Source: Secundilactobacillus odoratitofui DSM 19909 = JCM 15043
Lineage (GTDB): Bacteria > Bacillota > Bacilli > Lactobacillales > Lactobacillaceae
Assembly (NCBI RefSeq): GCF_001434895.1
Contig: NZ_AZEE01000028.1
Span: forward strand, 310,502-374,501
Direction: 5' to 3'
Length of the DNA stretch: 64,000 nt
The notes beneath the pieces were generated by a model. It was not told the DNA's origin and did not search any database. It worked only from the letters and a program-made list of their open reading frames with translations. Positions 35,896 to 44,473 of the stretch are shown here, in pieces; the first letter of the stretch is position 1; every line of letters begins with the position of its first letter. Both the position numbers and the translations under genes were made by a program.

Positions 35896-37344
35896 ATGGC
35901 ATTTGAAGGATTAACAGAGCGTTTACAAAACGCCATGAAAAAACTACGCGGTAAGGGGAAAGTTTCCGAAGCTGATTTACGTGACACGATGCGCGAAATT
36001 CGCCTAGCGTTACTTGAAGCCGATGTTAACTTTACCGTCGTCAAAGATTTTGTTAAAACCGTTCGGGATCGCGCCGTTGGTGCAAAGGTGTTAGAGGGTT
36101 TGAATCCCGCTCAACAAATCGTTAAGATTGTTGATGAAGAATTAACTAAGATGATGGGTGAAACCGCGACACCACTCAACAAATCACCCAAAATTCCAAC
36201 CATTATTATGATGGTCGGTCTTCAAGGTGCTGGTAAAACGACCACTGCTGGTAAGTTAGCCAACCATCTGAAAACCGAAGAGAACGCTCGACCATTAATG
36301 ATTGCAGCTGACGTCTACCGACCAGCCGCCATTGATCAATTAGTAACGGTTGGTCAGCAAATCGACGTCCCTGTTTTTGAAATGGGGACTGATACGGATC
36401 CCGTTGAAATTGTGCGTCAAGGGTTGGCACAAGCCCAAGCCAACCACAACGATTACGTCTTTATTGATACTGCTGGTCGTCTTCAAATTGATGAACAGTT
36501 GATGGACGAACTTGCCCGTATCAAGGCACTGGCTAACCCAACCGAAATCATGTTGGTTGTCGATGCTATGACTGGTCAAAACGCGGTGGCCACAGCCGAA
36601 GGGTTTAACGATAAACTTGATGTCACTGGCGTTATCTTAACCAAGCTAGATGGTGATACCCGTGGTGGGGCCGCTTTATCAATTCGTGCAGTCACTGGCA
36701 AACCAATTAAGTTTGTTGGTGAAGGCGAGAAGATGTCTGATTTAGACGTTTTCCATCCGGACCGAATGGCTTCTCGAATTCTCGGTATGGGCGACATGCT
36801 TTCCTTGATTGAGAAGACTCAAAAGGACTATGATGAAAAACAAGCGCAGGAACTGGCCGATAAAATGCGCGAAAATTCATTTGATTTCAACGATTTCTTA
36901 GATCAAATGGAACAAATTCAAAAAATGGGGCCAATGGATCAATTAATGAAGATGATTCCTGGCATGGCGAATAATCCCGCAATGGCCAATGCATCTATGG
37001 ATCCAAAGGATATGGCCCACATCAAAGCCGTTATCTATTCCATGACGGAACAGGAACGAACGGATCCAGACGTCTTAAATCCTTCAAGACGCCGACGGAT
37101 TGCGTTAGGTTCTGGTCGTCCTTTCCAAGAAGTTAACCGGATGATCAAGCAGTTTAACCAGATGAAAAAGATGATGAATCAAGTATCCAAGGGAAACTTC
37201 TCTGGCATGGAAGGCCTGATGAATAACGCTGGCATGGGTGGTGCCCTTGGTGGTAAGATGGGCCAAATGGCAATGAAATCCATGTCACGTCGGATTAAAA
37301 AGAACAAAAAGCGCCGCAACAATTTAAAACGACGCCGTAAATAA
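35896..37344 (+). CDS. ffh: Signal recognition particle protein Ffh
   Basis: A 482-residue SRP54 GTPase that binds signal sequences on the ribosome with the 4.5S/6S RNA. It has an N domain (about 1-95), a G domain with GLQGAGKTTT, DTAGR and TKLDGDTRGG, and a methionine-rich M domain (about 300-450) ending in a basic tail (RRIKKNKKRRNNLKRRRK). ATG 35896 is the family start; GTG 35884 lies within the ribosome binding region. Confidence 0.96.
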   Translation: MAFEGLTERLQNAMKKLRGKGKVSEADLRDTMREIRLALLEADVNFTVVKDFVKTVRDRAVGAKVLEGLNPAQQIVKIVDEELTKMMGETATPLNKSPKIPTIIMMVGLQGAGKTTTAGKLANHLKTEENARPLMIAADVYRPAAIDQLVTVGQQIDVPVFEMGTDTDPVEIVRQGLAQAQANHNDYVFIDTAGRLQIDEQLMDELARIKALANPTEIMLVVDAMTGQNAVATAEGFNDKLDVTGVILTKLDGDTRGGAALSIRAVTGKPIKFVGEGEKMSDLDVFHPDRMASRILGMGDMLSLIEKTQKDYDEKQAQELADKMRENSFDFNDFLDQMEQIQKMGPMDQLMKMIPGMANNPAMANASMDPKDMAHIKAVIYSMTEQERTDPDVLNPSRRRRIALGSGRPFQEVNRMIKQFNQMKKMMNQVSKGNFSGMEGLMNNAGMGGALGGKMGQMAMKSMSRRIKKNKKRRNNLKRRRK

Positions 37345-37355
37345 ATTAGTTGATG

Positions 37356-37387
37356 GAGTCGGGGGCTGAATACCCTGACTCTTTTTT
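37356..37387 (+). terminator. Terminator after ffh
   Basis: GAGTCGGGGG and CCCTGACTC form a stem followed by six T, 18 bases before the AAA+ gene. Confidence 0.8.
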
Positions 37388-37404
37388 GAAAGGCAGGCAA
37401 CACG

Positions 37405-38559
37405 ATGCTCTCATTTCAAAACTTGTTAACAGCCATTCCAGTGGTCATTGCAGCGGGTAACGTACCAGCAATCGTTGGTGAGGCCGGTATTGGCAAATCA
37501 GCGTTAGTTAGCCAAGTTGCTAACCAGATGGACGCCAAATTATTCACAACGGTCGTCAGCTTATCAGAGAAAGGTGACTTGGCGATTCCAGTGCCACCAA
37601 TGTCGTCAGCGTCATTTATTAAAACCTCTAAATTTGGCGAATTGGCTGATATTAAGTACGGTTATACGCACACCTTAATTGAGATTATTCAGTGGGCGGA
37701 ATCACACCCCAATCAAGCGATTATTTGGTTTCTAGACGAATTTAATCGTGGGACACAAGCGGTTCAAAGTGAACTCATGAACCTCGTTTTACAACGCCAA
37801 ATCAATAGCCTGAGATTACCCAGCCAGGTGCACCTCGTACTTGCAGAAAATCCGGATGTTACCATGGCTGGTTTTGAACAAAGTGATTACGGGGTCACGA
37901 TTGGGGACGCCGCAATTAACGATCGGACGGTTCGATTGGTCATGAAGGTCGACGCAACGGATTGGTTAAATTGGGCGGCAACTGACGGTCATATCATGCC
38001 AAGTGTTCAGCGGTTCATTGCCGAAAATCCCAGTCAGCTGTCTCCAAATGACCACGATTCAGATTTGTACCCAACGCCACGCGCTTGGGCCAGAGTGTCC
38101 GCTAATTTAAACCAGTTAGCAAAATTACCGCAGGCTCAACAACAAGCACTGCGGTTGGATTTACTGCAAGGTGACCTGGGCGTTACCGTGGCTTTAAGTT
38201 TTGAGCAATTCTTAAGACAACATCAACTGGGATTATCTGCCAGTGATATCTTTGGCCAGAAGCAATTAACACCCGAAACCCGCCAACTTTTTAAAGCTGC
38301 GTCGATTGATCAACAACAAACCATTATGGCTGAAATCATTCAGCAAGCTGACCGCTACCCGCTGACTGATCCAGCAAACGCAACTTGCTTTAACCAATTA
38401 TTAGCTTTGATGCCATCAGATGCACAATACGCAGTGGCGCTCAAGTTGGCGGAAGCCCCAAAATTATTGGAACAACTCTATGAAACTGCCCAACAACTTG
38501 ATGCAGTAAAACAGCTGTACGAGACGCTAACCCAGATTGGGTTGCAAAACCGGCCCTGA
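37405..38559 (+). CDS. MoxR-type AAA+ ATPase
   Basis: A 384-residue ATPase of the MoxR/RavA-like AAA+ group. Walker A GEAGIGKS is at 25-32, Walker B WFLDEFNR at about 108-115, sensor-1 LAENPD near 150, and an arginine-finger candidate in INDRTVRL. MoxR ATPases usually act as chaperones with a VWA-domain partner, encoded here by the next gene 15 bases on. There is no obvious separate promoter, so expression may be read-through from ffh. The substrate is unknown. Confidence 0.85.
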   Translation: MLSFQNLLTAIPVVIAAGNVPAIVGEAGIGKSALVSQVANQMDAKLFTTVVSLSEKGDLAIPVPPMSSASFIKTSKFGELADIKYGYTHTLIEIIQWAESHPNQAIIWFLDEFNRGTQAVQSELMNLVLQRQINSLRLPSQVHLVLAENPDVTMAGFEQSDYGVTIGDAAINDRTVRLVMKVDATDWLNWAATDGHIMPSVQRFIAENPSQLSPNDHDSDLYPTPRAWARVSANLNQLAKLPQAQQQALRLDLLQGDLGVTVALSFEQFLRQHQLGLSASDIFGQKQLTPETRQLFKAASIDQQQTIMAEIIQQADRYPLTDPANATCFNQLLALMPSDAQYAVALKLAEAPKLLEQLYETAQQLDAVKQLYETLTQIGLQNRP

Positions 38560-38574
38560 CTGGAGGCACCCAAA

Positions 38575-39828
38575 ATGACAACTTTAACGCAGATGCTGAT
38601 TGAACTAAAACAGACTTCAAACTCAACATCAGCAGCTACCACTATGCAACGGTTGTTTCAGTCGCTCGCACAGCGATTATTAACGAGTCAACGCTTTTAT
38701 GGGGAGCTTTTTCTACGACTGCCAAAGCAACTCGACGTCACACAAGCTGCTGCAATTGCCATCGACACCAAGCCCCAACTCTGCTTGAATATCAATCCAC
38801 AGCAATTGGCAGTAAGCATTCAAACCGATGACCAATTATTGGCCTTAGTGACGCACGTGATCGGTCACTTAGCCTGGCAGCACCCAGCCCGCTACGAATC
38901 AAAGGGAAATCAGCGCTTAGTTCAAGTGGCAACAGATATCGTCGTTAATGCCGAATTACCTCAGCTATTCCCAGAGGCCATCACTCGGCAGCGCGTTAAT
39001 TTTAACTTAGGTTTACACTTACCGGCAGGTTTGAGCTCGACTGAATACCTAAGCCGATTGGCAGTGGCTTTAAAAACTGATAAAAATGGCGAAACCAAAG
39101 CTAAACTACAACGCTTAATCTCATCATCACCTGAAAGTCACGGCGGTTGGCACGGCTTAACTGACACAGCACGAAATGAACTTTCGACCGCTTTAGCCAG
39201 TGCATGGCACCAAACGCCACGTGGCCAACGGGGGACCGTGCCAGTGCAACTGCAACGTCTATTGAATGAACAACCAACTCAGCTTTCTTTTGATTGGCGC
39301 CAGCTTGTGATGCTTGGTTTGAACGGACCCCTTAAACGCACACAACCGGCCTTTAACCGATTCAATCGACGGCAACCTTACCGACTGGAGCTACCTGGTC
39401 AAACGCACGTTACAACACGACAACTATACGTTTTTGTGGATGAGTCTGGCTCAATGACGGATACGGAAGTCGCACAGCTCCTTAATCAACTCCAACAACT
39501 CCTCAAACGCTATCAAGAATCAATCATCGTGATACCATTTGATGCCACCGTGCACACCGACCAGCGTCAACGTATACACACCGGCGCACAGCTAAACCTC
39601 AACCGCGCGGCAGGTGGTGGCACCGCGTACCAGCCGATTTTTGATTGGCTGGCTGAACAGAGGCTGCAAGACCAACAAGCGGTTGTTTTAATTTTAACGG
39701 ACGGCCACGGTGAATCGAATCGCATTAATAACCATGGCTTTACTAACGTCATCTGGGGTCTCATTACTTCGCCAGCAGAACTTTCGGTCACCCAGCCAAT
39801 CGGTAAAGTGACAACGGTTTACCTATGA
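38575..39828 (+). CDS. VWA-like protein with degenerate metallopeptidase-like N-terminal domain
   Basis: A 417-residue protein that looks like the DUF2201 plus VWA-like architecture. The C-terminal VWA domain (about 280-417) has an intact MIDAS motif DESGS at 289-293 and LTDGHGE. In the N-terminal part, where peptidase-like relatives show HExxH, it has His94-V-I-G-His98 followed by a third His in QHPAR, so the catalytic Glu is replaced by Val. No signal peptide or membrane helix is seen. It is probably the working partner of the AAA+ ATPase encoded before it. The biological role is unknown. Confidence 0.78.
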   Translation: MTTLTQMLIELKQTSNSTSAATTMQRLFQSLAQRLLTSQRFYGELFLRLPKQLDVTQAAAIAIDTKPQLCLNINPQQLAVSIQTDDQLLALVTHVIGHLAWQHPARYESKGNQRLVQVATDIVVNAELPQLFPEAITRQRVNFNLGLHLPAGLSSTEYLSRLAVALKTDKNGETKAKLQRLISSSPESHGGWHGLTDTARNELSTALASAWHQTPRGQRGTVPVQLQRLLNEQPTQLSFDWRQLVMLGLNGPLKRTQPAFNRFNRRQPYRLELPGQTHVTTRQLYVFVDESGSMTDTEVAQLLNQLQQLLKRYQESIIVIPFDATVHTDQRQRIHTGAQLNLNRAAGGGTAYQPIFDWLAEQRLQDQQAVVLILTDGHGESNRINNHGFTNVIWGLITSPAELSVTQPIGKVTTVYL

Positions 39829-39845
39829 AATAGGAGTGAGTGCCT

Positions 39846-40136
39846 ATGTTAACACCGAGTCAACTAAGAGCTTTAATTCAACAAACTCAAACCTTTCAAC
39901 GGGCGAATGCGCTAGACAATGACGACTGGTCATCCATCGATCGTGCCACACAATTTGGCCGCCAACTGATTCAAATCGAAGATCTTCAATTTATGATTGC
40001 GTTAGCGTCAAAGATGACCACCACGCCAAAGCTAGTACCCACTGAATATAGCAGTGTGATTCAGTTTATTAATTTACACGGGAACGATTTATCAGCAGGG
40101 AGTAAACAATGGCTATTGCGCCTTTTCACTGATTAA
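39846..40136 (+). CDS. Small hypothetical protein of the AAA+/VWA cassette
   Basis: A 96-residue, apparently helical soluble protein that I do not recognise (starts MLTPSQLRALIQQTQ, ends WLLRLFTD). ATG 39846 is preferred to GTG 39840 because AGGAGTGA at 39833-39840 is its ribosome binding site. It lies 17 bases after the VWA gene on the same strand, so it is likely co-transcribed and may be an accessory or adaptor of the AAA+/VWA pair (inference). It contains no cysteine and no known motif. Confidence 0.7.
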   Translation: MLTPSQLRALIQQTQTFQRANALDNDDWSSIDRATQFGRQLIQIEDLQFMIALASKMTTTPKLVPTEYSSVIQFINLHGNDLSAGSKQWLLRLFTD

Positions 40137-40149
40137 ATCGGCCTAGCAT

Positions 40150-40195
40150 AACTAGCCGCCATCAGGCAGTTGAAGTGGCCAAAATCACGCTAGTT
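40150..40195 (+). other. Inverted repeat after the AAA+/VWA cassette
   Basis: AACTAGC at 40150-40156 and GCTAGTT at 40189-40195 flank 32 bases. There is no T run, so a terminator role is doubtful. It is the only structure seen between the cassette and the rpsP promoter. Confidence 0.3.
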
Positions 40196-40248
40196 GAGTG
40201 CGAGAGGCACCCATTTATAATTACTTTTAGGGTGTAAAGAAAAAAACC

Positions 40249-40277
40249 TTTACAACCCCTTTAATAACTGGTATATT
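40249..40277 (+). promoter_or_regulatory. Promoter of rpsP-khpA
   Basis: TTTACA at 40249-40254 and TATATT at 40272-40277 with a 17-base spacer. Confidence 0.7.
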
Positions 40278-40312
40278 ATTTATCGTTGAAAGAATTACAG
40301 GAGGTGTCATAC

Positions 40313-40588
40313 ATGTCAGTAAAGATTCGTTTAAAGCGAATGGGTTCAAAGAAGCGTCCATTCTACCGTATCGTTGTTGCGGACTCACGCAGTCCTCGTG
40401 ACGGTCGTTTTATCGAAAAAGTTGGGACTTACAACCCACTTGTTGAACCAGCCGAAGTTAAGCTTGAAGAAGAGAGCATCTTAAACTGGTTGAACAACGG
40501 TGCCCAACCATCAGATACTGTTCGGAACTTGCTTTCAAACGCAGGTATCATGAAGAAGTATCACGAAGCTAAGTTTTCAAAAAAGTAG
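40313..40588 (+). CDS. rpsP: 30S ribosomal protein bS16
   Basis: A 91-residue bS16, starting [26 protein letters not shown] and with the [16 protein letters not shown] segment; it binds 16S rRNA early in 30S assembly. ATG 40313 follows AGGAGGTG; the in-frame TTG 40286 would put the ribosome binding site inside the gene. It heads rpsP-khpA-rimM-trmD with its own promoter, because the AAA+/VWA cassette separates it from ffh. Confidence 0.97.
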   Translation: MSVKIRLKRMGSKKRPFYRIVVADSRSPRDGRFIEKVGTYNPLVEPAEVKLEEESILNWLNNGAQPSDTVRNLLSNAGIMKKYHEAKFSKK

Positions 40589-40597
40589 TGATCAGTC

Positions 40598-40855
40598 ATG
40601 ACCGACTTTAAAAAATTAATTACCACGATTGTGACACCATTAGTCGAACATCCTGAGGCCATTGAGATTGAACGCGTTGAAACTGATCGGTTTTACGAGT
40701 ATCACTTAACGGTTGCGGGTGACGATGTTGGTCGTGTGATTGGCAAACGGGGGCATGTTGCTTCTGCCATTCGGACAATCGTTTATAGCGTACGAGTTAA
40801 TGACTCTAAGCGTGTTCGACTTGTCATCAATGACGAGTCAAAAGCTCCCAGGTGA
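40598..40855 (+). CDS. khpA: KH-domain RNA-binding protein KhpA
   Basis: An 85-residue single KH-domain protein (YlqC), with the GxxG-type loop in VIGKRGHVASAIRTIV. KhpA works with KhpB/Jag in RNA binding and affects cell elongation in streptococci and lactobacilli. It stands between rpsP and rimM as in other Firmicutes. Its last codons and stop lie inside the stem of a terminator hairpin. Confidence 0.94.
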   Translation: MTDFKKLITTIVTPLVEHPEAIEIERVETDRFYEYHLTVAGDDVGRVIGKRGHVASAIRTIVYSVRVNDSKRVRLVINDESKAPR

Positions 40856-40879
40856 GATAACTTCTCGGGAGCTTTTTTT
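40841..40879 (+). terminator. Terminator overlapping the khpA stop codon
   Basis: AAAGCTCCC at 40841-40849 and GGGAGCTTT at 40867-40875 enclose the khpA stop (40853-40855), with a TTTTTTT run to 40879. Translating ribosomes would cover the left arm, so termination may depend on translation of khpA. Confidence 0.75.
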
Positions 40880-40918
40880 ATGAGCAAAATTCGCATTGAC
40901 ACGAAAGGCGGCAACGAT

Positions 40919-41440
40919 ATGTACTATAAAGTTGGTACCATTGTAAACACCCACGGCATTCGCGGTGAACTGCGCGTTGTGGCAACCACCGATTTTCCGC
41001 AAGAGCGGTTTAAAAAGGGCAGTCAACTTGCTGTGTTTAAAACTGAGGCCGACCAAACGCCAATTGAGACCATTAAAATTGCTAGTGCTCGCCAACACAA
41101 GGGTTTTATTTTAATAACCCTAGATGGCTACTCAGACATTAACGAGGTTCTGAAATTTAAAGGGCTAGTCCTGAAGGTCGATGAGTCAAACCTATCCGAT
41201 AACGATCTCGACGATGGTCAGTACTATTACCACCAAATCATTGGCTTAAACGTCGTGACTGAAGATGGCGAACAGATTGGTGAGATCAAAGAAATCATGG
41301 CGCCTGGTGCTAACGATATTTGGGTGGTAAAACGACCTCACCAAGATGATTTACTGTTACCAGTGATTGACCAAGTCGTCAAACAAGTCGATTTAGAAAA
41401 TAACCAAGTGATCGTGACCTTAATGGAAGGACTAGATTAA
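40919..41440 (+). CDS. rimM: Ribosome maturation factor RimM
   Basis: A 173-residue RimM that helps assemble the 30S head around S19. It has the N-terminal [16 protein letters not shown] segment and a C-terminal PRC-barrel (about 95-173) with [14 protein letters not shown] 40919 is the family start and follows AAAGGCGG; an in-frame ATG at 40880 directly abuts the T run of the preceding terminator. Its stop overlaps the trmD start by one base. Confidence 0.94.
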   Translation: MYYKVGTIVNTHGIRGELRVVATTDFPQERFKKGSQLAVFKTEADQTPIETIKIASARQHKGFILITLDGYSDINEVLKFKGLVLKVDESNLSDNDLDDGQYYYHQIIGLNVVTEDGEQIGEIKEIMAPGANDIWVVKRPHQDDLLLPVIDQVVKQVDLENNQVIVTLMEGLD

Positions 41441-42198
41441 TGCGAATTGATGTCTTAAGTCTGTTTCCCAGTATGTTCGGTCCCATGCACGATTCAATCG
41501 TCGGTAAGGCGCTTGAACGAGATGAGCTTGAACTTGAAGTAACCGATTTTCGTCAGTATTCGACTGATAAGCACGGTAACGTTGATGATTATCCGTTCGG
41601 TGGTGGGGCCGGTATGCTCCTACAGGCTCAGCCCATTTTTGATGCAATGGCTGCAACCCAAGCTAAGGCAACTGCATCGGGACACGAAAAGGGCCGGGTT
41701 ATTTTAATGGATCCAGCAGGGGTGCCGTTTACCCAACGAGTCGCTGAAGATTTCGCCAAAGAGGATCATCTTACTTTCATTTGTGGGCATTACGAAGGTT
41801 ATGATGAACGGATTCGCAGCTTGGTGACGGATGAAGTTTCAATGGGTGATTATATCCTGACCGGTGGCGAATTACCCGCAATGGTGATGATTGATGCCAT
41901 TTCACGTTTATTGCCAGGCGTATTGGGCAACCAAGAATCGGCGCCTGGTGACTCATTTTCAACTGGCTTGCTGGAATATCCACAGTACACGCGACCAGCT
42001 GATTTTCGGGGAATGAAAGTGCCCGATGTATTGATTAGCGGCAATCATCAAAAAATCGATGACTGGCGAGAAATGCAGTCGTTGAAACGGACCCTCTTAC
42101 GGCGTCCCGACTTACTAGACCAGTTAACACTAACCGGTGATCAAAAACGACTGCTGAGAGACATTCAGATTGAACTTGATGAGTCGGATAATCAGTAG
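41440..42198 (+). CDS. trmD: tRNA (guanine-N1)-methyltransferase TrmD
   Basis: A 252-residue SPOUT-fold enzyme that methylates G37 of tRNAs next to the anticodon, preventing frameshifts. The trefoil-knot SAM site is visible as [11 protein letters not shown] and [13 protein letters not shown]; the N-terminus is [13 protein letters not shown]. It overlaps rimM by one base. rplS follows behind its own promoter and leader. Confidence 0.96.
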   Translation: MRIDVLSLFPSMFGPMHDSIVGKALERDELELEVTDFRQYSTDKHGNVDDYPFGGGAGMLLQAQPIFDAMAATQAKATASGHEKGRVILMDPAGVPFTQRVAEDFAKEDHLTFICGHYEGYDERIRSLVTDEVSMGDYILTGGELPAMVMIDAISRLLPGVLGNQESAPGDSFSTGLLEYPQYTRPADFRGMKVPDVLISGNHQKIDDWREMQSLKRTLLRRPDLLDQLTLTGDQKRLLRDIQIELDESDNQ

Positions 42199-42225
42199 TC
42201 ACTCGTTAATCGATTAAAAAATAAC

Positions 42226-42254
42226 TTTACTCAGCCAACATAATATGATATTGT
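42226..42254 (+). promoter_or_regulatory. Promoter of rplS
   Basis: TTTACT at 42226-42231 and TATTGT at 42249-42254 with a 17-base spacer. Confidence 0.55.
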
Positions 42255-42257
42255 ATT

Positions 42258-42334
42258 AACTGGCTGTTTAAGCCAAACTAACAATATTCCGCTGTCGAGT
42301 TCGAGAATGAATGTTGATTGAAGGAGAGAATCAT
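42258..42334 (+). promoter_or_regulatory. Likely ribosomal protein L19 leader
   Basis: About 75 untranslated bases with the ATTCCGCTGT block and the GTTGATTGAAGGAGAG end lie before rplS, where the Firmicutes L19 leader is found. It probably mediates autoregulation. Assignment is by position and recalled pattern only. Confidence 0.5.
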
Positions 42335-42697
42335 ATGCGTCAGAATGACTTAATTGCAAAGATCAACCAAGATCAATTACGTACCGATATTCCTAACTTC
42401 CGTGCCGGTGACACCATCCGTGTTCACGCCAAGGTTGTTGAAGGTACTCGTGAACGTATCCAATTGTTTGAAGGTGTCGTTATCAAGCGTCGCGGTACTG
42501 GCATCCAAGCAATGTACACTGTTCGTAAGATTACTAACGGTGTTGGTGTTGAACGGACTTTCCCAGTTCACTCACCACGTGTTGCTAAAGTAGAAGTTAT
42601 TCGCTTCGGTCGTGTCCGTCGTGCTAAGCTTTACTACTTACGTGCATTGCATGGTAAGGCAGCTCGTATTCCAGAAGCTCGTCGTCCTCGTAAGTAG
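42335..42697 (+). CDS. rplS: 50S ribosomal protein bL19
   Basis: A 120-residue bL19 at the subunit interface, with [33 protein letters not shown] and the C-terminal [23 protein letters not shown] 42335 follows AAGGAGAG; an upstream in-frame ATG at 42311 lies within the leader. It ends the rpsP-to-rplS block. Confidence 0.97.
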   Translation: MRQNDLIAKINQDQLRTDIPNFRAGDTIRVHAKVVEGTRERIQLFEGVVIKRRGTGIQAMYTVRKITNGVGVERTFPVHSPRVAKVEVIRFGRVRRAKLYYLRALHGKAARIPEARRPRK

Positions 42698-42715
42698 GCC
42701 TCAGTTCTGGTTACT

Positions 42716-42756
42716 AAAAACGCTCAAGCTGGCCATTGGCTAACTTGAGCGTTTTT
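42716..42756. terminator. Bidirectional terminator between rplS and pepD
   Basis: AAAAACGCTCAAG and CTTGAGCGTTTTT form a perfect 13-bp stem between convergent genes, with T runs on both strands. Confidence 0.88.
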
Positions 42757-42781
42757 ATGTGTCATCACAAATCGATGCAAA

Positions 42782-44203
42782 TTATAGATTCAAATCTTGA
42801 TGGTAACTTAACGGTGAGAAGGCCGTTGCCTTAGTAATGAGTTTGGCCGTCAAGTCGCGATAACGATCCAGGGCAGTTTGTGCAAGCTGATTACTCTGTT
42901 GATCAAGTAGAGTCGTCAGCTCAATACCAGATAAGTGTTGCGCCAAGCGATCGGTTTTGATGACGGCTGCACCAAATTGCTGCGTTAGTTCTTTTTGAAC
43001 GGTCTTAAGGTCATCACCAAATTCAGCGTAGTGTCCATCAACCATCACGCCAGCTTGTTTGAAAGCCCAGTAGGCACTATCAGTTGAATAGGTCTGTTCA
43101 CCGCGCTGATAGTCCGCAGGCGTCGTTTGGATACCAGCGTAAAATGGGACGTAGACACTCTGAGCTGCAACACCCATCGCTAACCAGTGAATCCCTGATA
43201 ACTCAGGTTGATTATACTGACGCAACTGTAAAACATGAGATTCTTGCGTGGTGGCGAGACTCACCGGCCGGAATCGTTTCTTATCAGCCTCATCACCAGT
43301 ACCAATTGGGTCATACGGGGTTTCTTGAAAATGAGAACTCAAAAACCGTTGGGCATCTTCTACGGCAAGTAGCTTTTCAGCACGTCTAGTGAAGGGCATC
43401 TGATGATCGTTAGTAACCTGATTCGTGCTTGGGTTAAACATTTTTTGACCGTACCAAACCCGTGGTAAATTATAATAAGCGTCCATTTGGTTATTGGTGC
43501 CAAAAATCTCACGGAAATTAAACCCAGTTCGGTTAGGATTCAATGCGTTATCGGTAACAAATTGCTGAATTTGTGGATGCCACATAAAGTGATCTGGGTC
43601 ATCAAAGTCAATCTCTTGAATCGCCATCTGGTTGGCAATCACTGCATATTGGTCGTCTGGAATTCGTTGCGCAACCCAATAGTGACCAGAACCGGTCTCA
43701 AGGTACCAGGCCTCGTTCTTGTCAGCAAATAAAATGCCGTTGGATTCGGAAGTGCCGTAGTGCGCAACAATGTTACCCAAGCGTTGCACACCTTCTCGGG
43801 CAGTTTTGATATAGGGCAAAGTCACCGTAATCATGGCTTCCTCGCCGATGCCGTCTTTAACGAGCGGATCAGCGGCAAGTACACGATTATTGGCATAGGT
43901 ACTCTCAGTGGCGCTCATCGCCACACCGTAACGATTGATGCCATCCTCTTCAAATAACCCAAATTTATCGGTCCATTCAGGTGTTGCCGTGTATTTGGCA
44001 GCGTTGGTCGGCAACGGCATTTTAAAACCGTTATCCTTTGATTCAAAAGTAGCATCAGGCGTCACAGCATCCGGGTGAACCACAAAGTGCTTGGGCCAAG
44101 CAGGGCGAGAGTCCTCATTGCGGCCGATCATGACAGAGCCGTCAACTGAAGCATCCTTGCCAATTAAGATACTTGTGCAGGCTGAATACGGGTTTGTTAA
44201 CAT
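42782..44203 (-). CDS. pepD: C69-family dipeptidase
   Basis: A 473-residue Ntn-hydrolase dipeptidase of the PepD type known from Lactobacillus helveticus. Cys9 in YSACTSILIGKDASVDGS is the expected nucleophile; GRNED and GSGHYWVAQRIPDD are also family features. It cleaves dipeptides taken up from protein breakdown. No signal peptide is seen, so it is cytoplasmic. The ribosome binding site GGAGGGA precedes the ATG on the minus strand, and a TAGAAT -10 candidate lies further up. It is a single-gene unit facing rplS. Confidence 0.92.
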   Translation of the reverse strand: MLTNPYSACTSILIGKDASVDGSVMIGRNEDSRPAWPKHFVVHPDAVTPDATFESKDNGFKMPLPTNAAKYTATPEWTDKFGLFEEDGINRYGVAMSATESTYANNRVLAADPLVKDGIGEEAMITVTLPYIKTAREGVQRLGNIVAHYGTSESNGILFADKNEAWYLETGSGHYWVAQRIPDDQYAVIANQMAIQEIDFDDPDHFMWHPQIQQFVTDNALNPNRTGFNFREIFGTNNQMDAYYNLPRVWYGQKMFNPSTNQVTNDHQMPFTRRAEKLLAVEDAQRFLSSHFQETPYDPIGTGDEADKKRFRPVSLATTQESHVLQLRQYNQPELSGIHWLAMGVAAQSVYVPFYAGIQTTPADYQRGEQTYSTDSAYWAFKQAGVMVDGHYAEFGDDLKTVQKELTQQFGAAVIKTDRLAQHLSGIELTTLLDQQSNQLAQTALDRYRDLTAKLITKATAFSPLSYHQDLNL

Positions 44204-44473
44204 TTAAATCCCTCCAATTGTTGTCGTATTGCTGTCATTCTAGCACGATTGAATGAGAAGTTGATGGTTTTGGTGTGAATTCGCTGAAATTACGGCTTCA
44301 CGGCTCGTTAAACCGCTAAAAATATGATTAAATAGTGATTGAAATCAGTTTCCAAATGCTAATTTCGTCATAACAAGGTGGCAGTCAGATCACTGTAATC
44401 CATCCTTCAAAACAATGACTAAATGTCTCTATGACATCACTAAAACTCAAAAACAAATAAAGGACGTGACAGT

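Noticed and set aside
37405-40136. AAA+/VWA cassette as an antiphage island
   Set aside because: No nuclease, protease or membrane effector and no mobility genes are adjacent, and base composition looks like the neighbours. Kept only as an uncharacterised machine.
43084-43389. 101-codon forward frame inside pepD
   Set aside because: It is antisense to the clear Ntn-hydrolase coding sequence and its composition is that of a shadow frame.
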